DNA from: Flavobacteriales bacterium UBA979
GTDB taxonomy: Bacteria > Bacteroidota > Bacteroidia > Flavobacteriales_D > Sanyastnellaceae
NCBI GenBank assembly: GCA_002292325.1
Contig: DBBR01000106.1
Location: 1-26,769, forward strand
Reading direction: 5' to 3'
Length of the DNA: 26,769 nucleotides
Position 1 is the first letter of the stretch. Each line of letters opens with the position of its first letter. Both the position numbers and the translations under genes were made by a program. Positions 1-9,124 of this stretch are shown here, in pieces. The notes below the pieces were generated by a model. It did not search any database and was not told the origin of the DNA. It saw only the letters and a list, made by a program, of their open reading frames with translations.

Positions 1-1779
1 CCAAATGCGCGAAGGACTGTACCACCGATCGGAAATCCCTCCTGTCAATGCGCTGTTCCGCATGTTCACCGAACGAAATGGCAGGGTGTAATTCACCCCT
101 TGTTCGAAAGAAGCGCCCAAAGAAGATTGGCTCCAGCGCATCCCACCGGTGAATCGATGGTTCATCCAATTGAGTCGAGCATTGGCAAAAACTGCTGCCG
201 TCCCCATTTCACTTCCAGCATTGGGATAGCGCGTGTCTGCTACTTGGACCTCATTCGACTCGATGTGTTGAGTCAGAGCCAATGACCGAACAAGGTCATC
301 GGATAGGTTGATCCCACCCGTTATTTGCAGCCCGTTATAAAAGCTTTTTGACAAGGTGGAGTATGCGTTCCAAATGCGTACGTTTTCAGTTTGAGTCTCC
401 CTCCATGGCTCATTGAGTCGACGCTTAATACGGGATTCTTCAATCGATTGATAGGAGAGCATGGTCGTCCACATGATGTCCCACCGCGTCAGCAGTTCAT
501 ACCGAGCAGATGCCATGGCTCGCTGCTGGGGACCGTAATTCCATTCAGCCCATTTGAGCTGACCTCCGGAAAAATCAGCCGAAACATCATACCGTGGGAT
601 GTCGCTGCTTCGACTCCATTGCAGATTCAAATCCAGAACCCCTGGACCCATTTGAAACCTGAATTTTTGAAGCCAATCCTGTTGGCTATATCCAGACCCC
701 ACCTGCACATCGGGATCTCCATTGATCTTCACTTCATCCACCCCATCCCGGCGCAGCACATAAAGAGAATCTAAGCCCCACGTTGCACTGCCATGCCTTC
801 GCCAAGAACCCATGCGCAAATCGCCGTACGTCGAATATGAAAAAGACGTTAGGCTAGCCATTCGGTGGCCGGACCATTCGACATCCCCGTGAAGAGAATA
901 ACTTTGATTTGGGGAACGAAAGGCAGACGAGATCCTAGCCGTCACACCCTGTCCTCTTAAACGTGGTGATCGGGTGTGGTAATGAATGACTCCGCCCATG
1001 GCATCACTCCCGAACAGAATGCTATTGGGACCGAGCAACACATCCGTGCGTTCGAGAATGTTGGGGTCCACCGTGATGGCATTTTGCAGATGTCCGCTCC
1101 GATAAATCGCATTGTTCATTCGCACACCGTCAACGACCAACAACACCCTATTTGCTTCAAAACCCCGTAAAATCGGCGACCCCCCTCCTTGTTGGCTTTG
1201 CTGCACCATAACCGATCCGGTGGCCCAAAGCAACTCAGCAGATGTTTGAGGGACCTCCAATTTGGCAACAGGCGTTGGCAAGCGATTGATGGACATGGAC
1301 ATATTGGCGCGCGCAACGGACTCCATGGATGTCACACTTTGGCTCACCACTTCCACCTGTTCCAAGCTCACCATGTCCTCGACCATTCGGACACGCTCCG
1401 TCAATGGCTGCCCTGGGTAGATGACCATGTCCATGTATCCAACCGATCGCATCAATAGCGTATCCGAGGCCGGATTCCTTGAGATCAATGCATTCCCCGA
1501 AGCATCGGTCATGACTTGCTGGCCAGAATTCTTATTGAGAATGATGGCAAATGGCACCGGCTGACCACCGTTGGAGGAAACAGCCTGAATTTTCTTCGAT
1601 TGAATCGCGGGTTGCGTCGCTGTGACAGCATTCAATGCTCGATTCGGGACGTCCTGAGATGCTTTCCGAACTGCACTCTGAGGAGTCTCCTGGCCAGAAA
1701 CGGCTGGGGTGCAGACCACAAGCATGAGAAAGAATCCCCATCTGCGCACATTGGAGGATCTCAAACGATTCTGCATCAT
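1..1779 (-). CDS. TonB-dependent outer-membrane receptor, 5' part (runs off left edge)
   Basis: The frame is open from an ATG at 1779 to base 1 (593 codons, no stop), so the C-terminal barrel end lies outside the window. Residues 1-30 form a signal peptide (basic start, hydrophobic WGFFLMLVVC core, cleavage near VSGQ). Residues about 55-125 look like the carboxypeptidase-regulatory-like beta-sandwich common on Bacteroidota receptors. A plug domain follows, with PQTSAELL, GGGSPILRGFEANRVLLVVD and the VLLGPNSILFGSDAMGGVIH segment; after that come alternating aromatic/polar strands typical of the barrel. Such proteins import iron complexes, cobalamin or glycans using TonB energy. The substrate cannot be read from this part; the plug resembles haem/siderophore-type receptors more than SusC, since no SusD gene is adjacent. 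The gene starts 46 bp after recO on the same strand. MM at the start leaves a one-codon ambiguity. Confidence 0.9.
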   Translation of the reverse strand, partial: MMQNRLRSSNVRRWGFFLMLVVCTPAVSGQETPQSAVRKASQDVPNRALNAVTATQPAIQSKKIQAVSSNGGQPVPFAIILNKNSGQQVMTDASGNALISRNPASDTLLMRSVGYMDMVIYPGQPLTERVRMVEDMVSLEQVEVVSQSVTSMESVARANMSMSINRLPTPVAKLEVPQTSAELLWATGSVMVQQSQQGGGSPILRGFEANRVLLVVDGVRMNNAIYRSGHLQNAITVDPNILERTDVLLGPNSILFGSDAMGGVIHYHTRSPRLRGQGVTARISSAFRSPNQSYSLHGDVEWSGHRMASLTSFSYSTYGDLRMGSWRRHGSATWGLDSLYVLRRDGVDEVKINGDPDVQVGSGYSQQDWLQKFRFQMGPGVLDLNLQWSRSSDIPRYDVSADFSGGQLKWAEWNYGPQQRAMASARYELLTRWDIMWTTMLSYQSIEESRIKRRLNEPWRETQTENVRIWNAYSTLSKSFYNGLQITGGINLSDDLVRSLALTQHIESNEVQVADTRYPNAGSEMGTAAVFANARLNWMNHRFTGGMRWSQSSLGASFEQGVNYTLPFRSVNMRNSALTGGISDRWYSPSRIW

Positions 1780-1825
1780 GGTGCCGTTGCTTGCAAATAC
1801 TGCGCCAAAATCTCGTGTCTGGAGC

Positions 1826-2551
1826 TTAAGCAAAAACGGCTTCCAGCACATCGTAGCTCTTAATTTCGCGCAATCCACCCATTTGATGATGCAAATAACG
1901 CAACTGCGCCTGGATAAGCCGCTTTCGTTCATGACCTTGGCATTCGAAAGCACTGCGGCTCCCCTCGCACAAGGAGACGAACCAATCACCTAAAGGAGCA
2001 GGCAGGTGGTCTTCTGCAACGCCCATTTCTGTCTTCCATTCGCCCGATTGTAAATCCAATACGTTGTGGCTGGGATTCACACTGCGCTCCGGTGCCACGC
2101 CCAGCGCTTGAATCAATTGCCCAACATATTCCGCGTGGATCCAGGCCACATTTGATTCCGTTTCAATTCGTATCAATGTTCCCCAGAATAGAGCAAAAAT
2201 CTCGGGATGCGCTGATTCCTCGGGGAATAACTTAGCCATGAGCTCACATAGAAAAAACACCACAGCATTTTTGCGCGCGTCCCGAAACATGGACTCTGGA
2301 ATGAATTTTCGACGCGCCTCTTTGAACCGGATCAGCCCCTCTGATCCCTTGCGCGTCAAGCCCCGCAACTCCAGCAATGCACCCGGATGCCATTTCCCGA
2401 CCTGTCGTTTTTTTCCACTCCCCTCTGATACCCACAGCGCAACCGTACCAAGCGATTGGCTCAGAATTCGCACAACACGCCTTCCGTCATTGTAAGGAAG
2501 AACGGATAAAACGATGCAAGGATCGGTATCGATGGAAAGGGATCCAGCCAT
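1826..2551 (-). CDS. recO: DNA repair protein RecO
   Basis: RecO works with RecF and RecR to load RecA on SSB-coated gapped DNA. The predicted 241-residue protein has an N-terminal OB-fold segment (IVLSVLPYNDGRRVVRILSQ, residues 13-32, then the LGTVALWV strand) and a helical C-terminal part ending in YLHHQMGGLREIKSYDVL, which matches the conserved RecO tail (L-G-x-R-x-L-x-S). The zinc-finger cysteines found in some RecO proteins are absent, as is usual in Bacteroidota. The open frame extends upstream to 2659, but that extension crosses the ispG promoter and start and has no family-like sequence, so ATG 2551 is preferred; it gives the usual length. A one-mismatch -7 box (TAAATTCG, 2572-2579, minus) lies 20 nt upstream. 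The gene is divergent from ispG and is followed by the TonB receptor. Confidence 0.88.
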   Translation of the reverse strand: MAGSLSIDTDPCIVLSVLPYNDGRRVVRILSQSLGTVALWVSEGSGKKRQVGKWHPGALLELRGLTRKGSEGLIRFKEARRKFIPESMFRDARKNAVVFFLCELMAKLFPEESAHPEIFALFWGTLIRIETESNVAWIHAEYVGQLIQALGVAPERSVNPSHNVLDLQSGEWKTEMGVAEDHLPAPLGDWFVSLCEGSRSAFECQGHERKRLIQAQLRYLHHQMGGLREIKSYDVLEAVFA

Positions 2552-2571
2552 GGCTTGAAGACTCAGCTCTG

Positions 2572-2579
2572 CGAATTTA
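2572..2579 (-). promoter_or_regulatory. Possible -7 box of recO
   Basis: Read on the minus strand the bases are TAAATTCG, one mismatch from the Bacteroidota -7 consensus TAnnTTTG, ending 20 nt before the chosen recO ATG. No convincing -33 element was found. The box supports the shorter RecO start, because the longer frame would begin upstream of it. Confidence 0.35.
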
Positions 2580-2625
2580 CGTTTGAACGGCACAGCATCG
2601 CCAACAAATCCCCCCTGAAACGACT

Positions 2626-2633
2626 TAACTTTG
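2626..2633 (+). promoter_or_regulatory. -7 promoter box of ispG
   Basis: TAACTTTG is an exact match to the Bacteroidota sigma-70-type -7 consensus TAnnTTTG. It ends 10 nt before the ispG ATG, so the expected transcript start lies only a few bases from the start codon. No clear TTG -33 element lies 17-23 nt upstream. Confidence 0.6.
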
Positions 2634-2643
2634 CAGCGCCACA

Positions 2644-4593
2644 ATGAACATGGAATCAAACAACGCTTCAGAACAGCACCCGCCTCTCGACGGGGTGGAT
2701 TGGTACAACTACCACCGAAGAATTTCGCGAAAAATAAAGGTGGGAGACTTAACCCTTGGAGGAGATGCTCCCATTCGAATCCAATCCATGACCACCGCGG
2801 ATACGTTAGACGTATCCAAAACGGTCGATGAAAGTATTCGGATGATTGAAGCCGGAAGTGAATTGGTACGCATCACGGCCCCTTCGCGCAAGGAAGCGGA
2901 AGCTTTGCACTCCATCTCAGAGGAGCTGAAATCAAAAGGGCATCATGCTCCCCTTGTAGCCGACATCCATTTTACGCCCAATGCGGCTGAAATTGCCGCA
3001 GACTACGTCGAAAAAATCCGGGTAAATCCTGGAAACTATGCCGACAAGAAGAAGTTTGAAGAAATCGAATACACGGACGAATCGTACGCTGAAGAGCTCG
3101 AACGCATCCGTTCGCGTTTTACCCCTTTGGTGCTCAAATGCAAAGCCTTGGGTCGTGCGATGCGCATTGGAACAAATCACGGTTCGCTCTCTGACCGGAT
3201 CATGAGTCGCTACGGCGATACGCCAAAGGGAATGGTGGAAAGTGCGATGGAATTCCTGCGAATCTGTCGGGAGCATGATTACCACGACCTAGTGATCAGC
3301 ATGAAAGCTTCCAACCCGCAAATCATGGTCCAAGCTTACCGTTTATTGGTTGCTCACATGGATGCGGAAGGAATGGATTACCCATTGCATCTTGGTGTAA
3401 CAGAAGCTGGAGATGGAGAAGACGGTAGAATTAAAAGCGCCATTGGCATTGGAAGCCTATTGGAAGATGGGCTGGGCGATACGGTTCGCGTTTCTTTGAC
3501 TGAGGCTCCAGAGGCTGAGCTTCCCGTAGCCCGGAGGCTGGTGGATCGTTATGCAAACCGACCGCCAGAAAACTCCTCCGATCAAGAACCGCTGACATTT
3601 GATCCCTATTCGTACCAGAGGCGAATGTCAAATCAAGTATTGAACATAGGTGACCGTTGTGTTCCGGTCGTCGTCAATGATTTGAGCGCTTCCGAGGTAA
3701 CCGAAGCCAAGCTTTTTGGCTGCGGATATCGATATTCCGTGCCATTGGATAAATGGCATTTAGATGATTTTGCTTGTGACATGGTGTATGTCGGCGAACA
3801 ACCTGTTTCTTTCGAATTGCCCGGAACCCTGGGAGTTTTGCAAGAAGCACATGCCTGGCAAAACAGGGAGCGGCATTACCCGATCTGGACTTTGAACGAA
3901 TGGGAAAGCAACCATCCTTCAGCGGTTCATTTCGTAAGAGCACAAAGGACGGACCTCACCCTGGAGAAGCTGCTGGAACTGAAGGAACAAGCGAGCCGTG
4001 TCGTCGTCGTTCTGGAATCCCATAGTCAGCATGCAATGGCGGATCTTCGGGCGGCGTGCATGGTCCTCGACCGAGCTCAATGCCGAGTCCCCGTTATCTT
4101 ACGTGGATCCTATGATGGATTGGATTCCGAGCGGTTTCAGTTGCATGCCTCGACCGATTGTGGTGCCCCTTTCGTTGATGGATTTGGAGACGGAGTATGG
4201 CTCGATGGCAAAGGAGTTCCACTCCAATTGCGCAACTCAACGGCATTCGGCATTCTTCAAGCCACGCGCACCCGTACATCCAAGACGGAATACATCAGCT
4301 GCCCGAGCTGTGGAAGGACCCTTTTTGATTTACAGGATACGACAGCTAAAATCCGGAAGGTGACCTCTCATCTAAAAGGCATCAAGATTGGCATCATGGG
4401 GTGCATTGTCAACGGACCGGGAGAGATGGCGGATGCCGATTACGGATACGTCGGTACAGGACCCGGTAAAATTACTTTGTACAAAGAAAAAGAAGTGGTT
4501 GAACGCAACGTTCCAGAAGCCAAGGCTGTCGATGCGTTAATTGAACTCATCCGGACACACGGTGATTGGGTAGAGCCTCGGGTTCAAGATTAA
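2644..4593 (+). CDS. ispG: 4-hydroxy-3-methylbut-2-enyl diphosphate synthase, long (three-domain) type
   Basis: IspG (GcpE) reductively opens methylerythritol cyclodiphosphate to HMBPP, the sixth step of the MEP isoprenoid pathway, using a [4Fe-4S] cluster. At 649 residues this is the long form found in Bacteroidota, Chlamydiae and plastids: a TIM-barrel part (about 20-300, with IRIQSMTTADT, LVADIHF, IRVNPGN, RIGTNHGSLS, LHLGVTEAGDGEDGRIKSA), a middle insert (about 305-535) and the C-terminal cluster domain. Predicted cluster ligands are Cys553 and Cys556 (CPSC), Cys587 (GCIVNGPGE) and Glu594. Their spacing parallels C270/C273/C305/E312 of the E. coli enzyme. The gene is alone on its strand, divergent from recO, and converges on lspA with 31 bp between the ends. 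An exact -7 box precedes it. Confidence 0.97.
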   Translation: MNMESNNASEQHPPLDGVDWYNYHRRISRKIKVGDLTLGGDAPIRIQSMTTADTLDVSKTVDESIRMIEAGSELVRITAPSRKEAEALHSISEELKSKGHHAPLVADIHFTPNAAEIAADYVEKIRVNPGNYADKKKFEEIEYTDESYAEELERIRSRFTPLVLKCKALGRAMRIGTNHGSLSDRIMSRYGDTPKGMVESAMEFLRICREHDYHDLVISMKASNPQIMVQAYRLLVAHMDAEGMDYPLHLGVTEAGDGEDGRIKSAIGIGSLLEDGLGDTVRVSLTEAPEAELPVARRLVDRYANRPPENSSDQEPLTFDPYSYQRRMSNQVLNIGDRCVPVVVNDLSASEVTEAKLFGCGYRYSVPLDKWHLDDFACDMVYVGEQPVSFELPGTLGVLQEAHAWQNRERHYPIWTLNEWESNHPSAVHFVRAQRTDLTLEKLLELKEQASRVVVVLESHSQHAMADLRAACMVLDRAQCRVPVILRGSYDGLDSERFQLHASTDCGAPFVDGFGDGVWLDGKGVPLQLRNSTAFGILQATRTRTSKTEYISCPSCGRTLFDLQDTTAKIRKVTSHLKGIKIGIMGCIVNGPGEMADADYGYVGTGPGKITLYKEKEVVERNVPEAKAVDALIELIRTHGDWVEPRVQD

Positions 4594-4624
4594 AGCAACA
4601 ACCATGCTTTCAGGGTGGACCCCC

Positions 4625-5278
4625 TCAAGAGGGTTCCGGTGAGGAGGGGTTCTCCTCCGACCCCGCTGAATCTTCCGCAAAAAACGTGCGCTGCCCAATC
4701 AATATGGCGATGACACCGCAAGAAATCGCAGCGTCCGCCACGTTCCAAATTGGCGGGAAGACCTCTCGGCTTGCCAAGGACTCGATGGGAAATCCCGAAG
4801 GCCAGCGAACCGTGAAATGAAACATGTCTACAACATAGCCCATAAAAAAAGGTGCATAGCCCTCCCCGGCCCATTCAGCCAACATCCCCCAGTGGCTGGC
4901 GGTGAATAGCTGACCATACAAAGCACTGTCTATGATATTGCCAATCGCACCCGCCCAAATAAACGCAAGACACGTCAAAAATCCTTTGTGAGCCCGAGCC
5001 GCCACCAACCGCTTCATGTAGAACCCTATTCCCACCGCCGCGACCAATCGAAAGGATGTTAATACCAATTTCCCCGCGGCGCCTGGCAAGGCCCAGCCAA
5101 ACGCCATCCCTTCATTTTCAATGAATTGAAGTTCAATCAAACCGGGAATAAGGGACATGCTTTCTCCCAACGAAAAATTGAGTTTCACCCAAATTTTAAT
5201 GCACTGATCCGCCAGCAAGACCGGCATAAGTACCGTCCATACCCATCCTTTCAATGATTTCGTCGGATTCAAAAGCAA
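4625..5278 (-). CDS. lspA: Lipoprotein signal peptidase (signal peptidase II)
   Basis: LspA is an inner-membrane aspartyl protease that removes the signal peptide from prolipoproteins after diacylglyceryl transfer. The 217-residue protein shows the family boxes in order: Asp24 in LLADQCIKIW, FIENEGMAFG (52-61), GNIIDSALYG (113-122), VVDMFHF (149-155) and NVADAAI (179-185). The catalytic pair is predicted to be Asp151 and Asp182, by comparison with the VVDF and NFADS aspartates of the family. About four hydrophobic segments are visible. The loop between GNIID and VVDMF is long (about 30 residues), typical of Bacteroidota LspA, and a Ser/Glu/Pro-rich tail of about 17 residues follows the last helix. 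It is the last gene of ileS–dksA-like–lspA, 6 bp after its neighbour. The lipoprotein at 15658 is a plausible substrate. Confidence 0.95.
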   Translation of the reverse strand: MLLNPTKSLKGWVWTVLMPVLLADQCIKIWVKLNFSLGESMSLIPGLIELQFIENEGMAFGWALPGAAGKLVLTSFRLVAAVGIGFYMKRLVAARAHKGFLTCLAFIWAGAIGNIIDSALYGQLFTASHWGMLAEWAGEGYAPFFMGYVVDMFHFTVRWPSGFPIESLASREVFPPIWNVADAAISCGVIAILIGQRTFFAEDSAGSEENPSSPEPS

Positions 5279-5284
5279 TCAGCC

Positions 5285-5656
5285 TTATTGCATGTTTTTT
5301 GCCTCGATGGACATGGTCGCATGAGGGACCAATCGCAACCTTTCTTTGGGAATGAGTTTACCCGTGACGCGGCAGATTCCGTAGGTCTTATTCTTGATTC
5401 TCAACAAAGCATTTTCCAAGTTGCGGATGAACTTTTCTTGCCTCGCTGCTAACTGGGCAGTTTCTTCCCGACTCATCGTTTCTGAGCCGTCTTCCATCAT
5501 TTTAAAAGTGGGAGCTGTGTCGTCCGTCGAATTGTCGTCTTGATGTGATAGGGCCCGCTGTAGCTCGTTCAAATTCTCACGTGCAATCGTAAGCTTATCT
5601 TCTATGAGGGTCTTGAACTCACTGAGGTCCTTATCTGTAAATCGCGTTTCTGCCAT
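5285..5656 (-). CDS. DksA/TraR-family regulator with degenerate zinc finger
   Basis: The 123-residue protein has the family layout: a long N-terminal coiled-coil hairpin (about 8-88, including NLNELQRAL and RQEKFIRNLENALLRIKNK) and a C-terminal finger region TYGICRVTGKLIPKERLRLVPHA. In DksA four cysteines (CxxC-x17-CxxC) bind zinc; here the equivalent residues are Cys95, Thr98, Ser116 and Ala119, so zinc binding is very unlikely. This loss is usual in the Bacteroidota form of the family. DksA-type proteins enter the RNA polymerase secondary channel and alter initiation, often with ppGpp; whether this form does so is inferred from the fold. It lies 11 bp downstream of ileS and 6 bp upstream of lspA, so it is probably co-transcribed with both. 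Confidence 0.9.
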   Translation of the reverse strand: MAETRFTDKDLSEFKTLIEDKLTIARENLNELQRALSHQDDNSTDDTAPTFKMMEDGSETMSREETAQLAARQEKFIRNLENALLRIKNKTYGICRVTGKLIPKERLRLVPHATMSIEAKNMQ

Positions 5657-5667
5657 CGCAGTTTAGA

Positions 5668-8600
5668 TTAATTCTTTTTTGTTACCGCAAGGGCAACAAA
5701 TGCCCCCTCGCTCAATTGGATCTGCTCGCCTCCTTGAAGTTCTTTCCAAAGAACCTCATCCGCTAGTGTCTCCTGGGCAATATAGGTCAAATTCTCTTTC
5801 AGAATGGATTCGATTTCAGGTTCAGCCGCTACAACCAATTCTATGCGATCCGTCACCTCCAGTCCCCCATCCTTGCGCACGTTCTGAACCCGGTTCACCA
5901 GCTCCCGCGCCAATCCTTCCGCGCGCAATCCATCGTCTAGGGTGATGTCCAATGCAACCGTAACACCATTTGCACTCGAAACCAGCCAACCCGGAATGTC
6001 CTCTGTCAATACCTCAACATCCGCCAGATCGACACGTGCTGCTCCTTCCCCGTCTTGGGGATTCACCTCGATGCTTCCTTGCTTCTCTAAATCGGCAATG
6101 GAATCAGCATCCAGCGCACTCACTGCTGCGGCGATGGCTTTCATACGCTTTCCAAACCGAGGTCCCATGGCCTTAAAATCCGGTTTTACCTTTTTCACGA
6201 TGGACACTTCGGAATCGGCGGCGTCCCGGATCAACCGAATTTCTTTGACATTCACTTCGCTTCGGATAATCGCATCCACCTCTTCAATACGCTCCGCCAC
6301 TCGATTCTCCAGTACAGGAAGCAAAATTCGACGAAGAGGCTGCCGAACTCGAATGCGTTCTCGTTTCCTGAGAGAGAGCACTTGTGAACTGATTTGTTGA
6401 GCCAATGCCATCCGAGCCTCCAACTCAGCATCGATTGCCGACGCATCCGATTCTGGGAAGGTCGCCAAATGAACCGATTCTTCCGAACCTGTTAAATCCT
6501 GGTGCAGCTGATCGGCATAGAATGGAGCGATGGGCGAAGCCATAACTGCCAGCGCCCGCAGGCATTCATGAAGTGTTTGATAGGCACTCAATTTTTCCGG
6601 ACTCATGCTGCCTTTCCAGAAGCGGCGGCGAGATAGGCGCACATGCCAATTGGATAATTCATCAATCGCAAAGGATTGAATGGCCCGTGCTACCCGTGTG
6701 GGTTCTAAATCCCCATAACCCGCATCCACCTCTTGAATCAAAGAATGCAACCGGGACAACACCCACCGGTCAATTTCTGGACGATCTGCCAATGGAATGC
6801 TCGGTTCTTCACCCGTAAACCCATCTATCGCAGCGTACAGAGCTAAGAAGTTGTATGTGTTGTGAAGCGTTCCGAAGAACTTGCGTTGAACCTCGACGAT
6901 GCCCTCCGTGTCAAATTTAAGGTTGTCCCAAGGCTGCGCATTGGAAATCATATACCACCGCGTCGCATCTGGACCGTACTGCTCGAGCGTCGCGAACGGG
7001 TCCACACCATTGCCCAATCGCTTGGACATTTTTTGGCCTTTCTTGTCAAGGACCAAACCGTTGCTCACAACGTTTTTGTACGCAACCGAGTCAAAAACCA
7101 TCGTCGATATCGCGTGCAAAGTGTAAAACCAACCACGGGTTTGATCGACACCTTCAGCAATGAAATCAGCTGGATACGCCTGCCCTTTATCAATCTTTTC
7201 TTTGTTTTCAAATGGATAATGCCATTGCGCATACGGCATGGACCCACTGTCAAACCATACATCAATCAAGTCAGTCTCTCGGTGCATGGGGCGTCCATCT
7301 TGGGCCTTCAGGATGATTTGATCCACGGCGTGCTTGTGCAGGTCGAAGTGGTCGTAGTTCTCCGTCGACATATCACCCGCCTGGAAGGCGTCCAAGGGAT
7401 TCGCCTTCATCAAGCCAGAAGCAACTGCCTCATCGCATGCTACTTTGAGTTCTTCAACTGAGCCAATGCAGGTGCGTTCGCTACCATCTTCTGTTGACCA
7501 AATGGGAATGGGGATGCCCCAAAACCGCGAACGGCTCAGGTTCCAATCGTTCAGGTTTTCCAACCACTTTCCAAAGCGGCCTGTACCGGTGCTTGCTGGC
7601 TTCCACCGAATGGTATCGTTCAGCTCCTGCATGCGCGCTTTGGCGGCTGTCGCTCGAACGAACCAACTGTCGAGTGGGTAGTACAAGACAGGCTTATCTG
7701 TTCTCCAACAATGCGGGTAATTGTGCTCGTATTTTTCCACTAAAAATGCCCGGCCCCTTGTCTTGAGGTCGATGGCAATCTCAACATCCACAGAGCGCTC
7801 AGGTGCCTCATCGGCTTCGTAGTATTCTTGCTTTACAAATCGACCGGCCAGTGGACCAACGCCGGCTCGGAAACGGCCTTGTAAATCCACCAACGGCACA
7901 CCGTAACCTGTGCCGTCGTCGATCAACATAGGAGGCACACCAGCCGCAGATGCCACACGGGCATCATCGGCACCAAATGTTGGAGCCGTATGGACAATGC
8001 CTGTGCCATCTTCCGTGGTGACAAAATCGCCTGGAATCACGCGAAAAGCCTCACTCACACCCGACATCGGCTCTGCCCAATCAAGTAGTGGTTCGTACCG
8101 TGCACCGCACAATTCCGCACCGCTGATTCGCGCAATAACCTCGTGATCAGGATCTTTTTTACCCCCAAAGTGCTTTGACACCAAGTCCTCTGCCAACAAA
8201 ACAAGCCCCGGTTCTTCGGTATATCGGTTGCACGTAGAAACCAATGCATAGGTAATCTCAGGACCAACGGTCAATGCCGTATTTGATGGAAGGGTCCACG
8301 GAGTGGTGGTCCAAGCGAGAAAATAAACTGGCAATGCGCTTAGTTTCTCGGCCATTTCAGGGCCTGCGTGTTCCAAAATACGCGCACCACATTCAGGCAA
8401 CGCCAGAAACTGGGCGACAACGGTTGTGTCCTTTACATCCCGGTATGCGCCGGGTTGATTCAATTCATGTGAACTCAATCCCGTTCCGGCAGCCGGGCTG
8501 TAGGGCTGTATGGTGTAGCCCTTGTACAACAAATCCTTTTCATCCAACTGCTTCAAAAGCCACCATACGCTTTCGATGTACTTGTTCTTGTAGGTAACGT

Positions 8601-9063
8601 ACGGCTCATCCATATCCACCCAATACCCCATTTTTCGGGTCAGGTCATTCCAGATGTCCGTGTAGCGCATGACCGCCTCGCGGCATGCTTCATTGTACGC
8701 CTCGATCGATAACTTAGATCCGATGTCTTCCTTGGTGATGCCCAACTCCTTTTCCACGCCCAACTCCACGGGCAATCCGTGTGTATCCCACCCCGCCTTT
8801 CGGTCCACGCGGTAGCCCTTAAGGGTGTGAAATCGACAAAAAATATCTTTAATGGCACGGGCCATCACATGATGAATCCCGGGCATCCCATTGGCTGATG
8901 GTGGCCCTTCAAAAAAGACATAGGGCCGCTCTTCCGGTCGAGAGTCAATGCTCTTTTGAAACGTTCCGTCTTTCTCCCATTTAACTAAAATATCGCGAGC
9001 TACCTCAGGAAGGTTCAACGATCCACGTTCTGGAAAGGAAGTGGGTGATTTAGGCATACTCAT
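5668..9063 (-). CDS. ileS: Isoleucyl-tRNA synthetase
   Basis: IleRS charges tRNA-Ile and edits mischarged valine. The 1131-residue protein has the class I signature in the form GPPSANGMPGIHH (53-65); the HIGH tetrapeptide reads GIHH, a variant known in this subgroup. The CP1 editing domain (about 240-460) carries WTTTPWTLPSN (251-261) and DGTGIVHTAPTFGADD (352-367). WFDSGSMP (603-610) and KMSKR (678-682) complete the catalytic core, followed by an anticodon-binding domain and a long C-terminal extension. The size and signature place it with the eukaryotic-like IleRS type, some members of which are poorly inhibited by mupirocin; that property is not shown by the sequence. Start: ATG 9063 (MSMPKS; a second ATG is two codons in). 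It is first of three genes, 61 bp after pyk. Confidence 0.97.
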   Translation of the reverse strand: MSMPKSPTSFPERGSLNLPEVARDILVKWEKDGTFQKSIDSRPEERPYVFFEGPPSANGMPGIHHVMARAIKDIFCRFHTLKGYRVDRKAGWDTHGLPVELGVEKELGITKEDIGSKLSIEAYNEACREAVMRYTDIWNDLTRKMGYWVDMDEPYVTYKNKYIESVWWLLKQLDEKDLLYKGYTIQPYSPAAGTGLSSHELNQPGAYRDVKDTTVVAQFLALPECGARILEHAGPEMAEKLSALPVYFLAWTTTPWTLPSNTALTVGPEITYALVSTCNRYTEEPGLVLLAEDLVSKHFGGKKDPDHEVIARISGAELCGARYEPLLDWAEPMSGVSEAFRVIPGDFVTTEDGTGIVHTAPTFGADDARVASAAGVPPMLIDDGTGYGVPLVDLQGRFRAGVGPLAGRFVKQEYYEADEAPERSVDVEIAIDLKTRGRAFLVEKYEHNYPHCWRTDKPVLYYPLDSWFVRATAAKARMQELNDTIRWKPASTGTGRFGKWLENLNDWNLSRSRFWGIPIPIWSTEDGSERTCIGSVEELKVACDEAVASGLMKANPLDAFQAGDMSTENYDHFDLHKHAVDQIILKAQDGRPMHRETDLIDVWFDSGSMPYAQWHYPFENKEKIDKGQAYPADFIAEGVDQTRGWFYTLHAISTMVFDSVAYKNVVSNGLVLDKKGQKMSKRLGNGVDPFATLEQYGPDATRWYMISNAQPWDNLKFDTEGIVEVQRKFFGTLHNTYNFLALYAAIDGFTGEEPSIPLADRPEIDRWVLSRLHSLIQEVDAGYGDLEPTRVARAIQSFAIDELSNWHVRLSRRRFWKGSMSPEKLSAYQTLHECLRALAVMASPIAPFYADQLHQDLTGSEESVHLATFPESDASAIDAELEARMALAQQISSQVLSLRKRERIRVRQPLRRILLPVLENRVAERIEEVDAIIRSEVNVKEIRLIRDAADSEVSIVKKVKPDFKAMGPRFGKRMKAIAAAVSALDADSIADLEKQGSIEVNPQDGEGAARVDLADVEVLTEDIPGWLVSSANGVTVALDITLDDGLRAEGLARELVNRVQNVRKDGGLEVTDRIELVVAAEPEIESILKENLTYIAQETLADEVLWKELQGGEQIQLSEGAFVALAVTKKN

Positions 9064-9124
9064 CCGGTTTCAATTCTATGTCCAAGATTCCGAGGCGTGA
9101 AGATAACACCTTCCGCATCATGCG

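Noticed and set aside
1709..1993. Plus-strand frame spanning the recO–TonB receptor junction
   Set aside because: Overlaps both clear minus-strand genes and shows no protein family features.
4641..4657. Hairpin GAGGAG-GGGTT-CTCCTC, considered as the ispG terminator
   Set aside because: It lies within the lspA coding end and no T-run follows on the plus strand, so an intrinsic terminator is not supported.
6862..7461. Plus-strand open frame of 199 codons
   Set aside because: Antisense shadow of ileS; no signal, domain or promoter.
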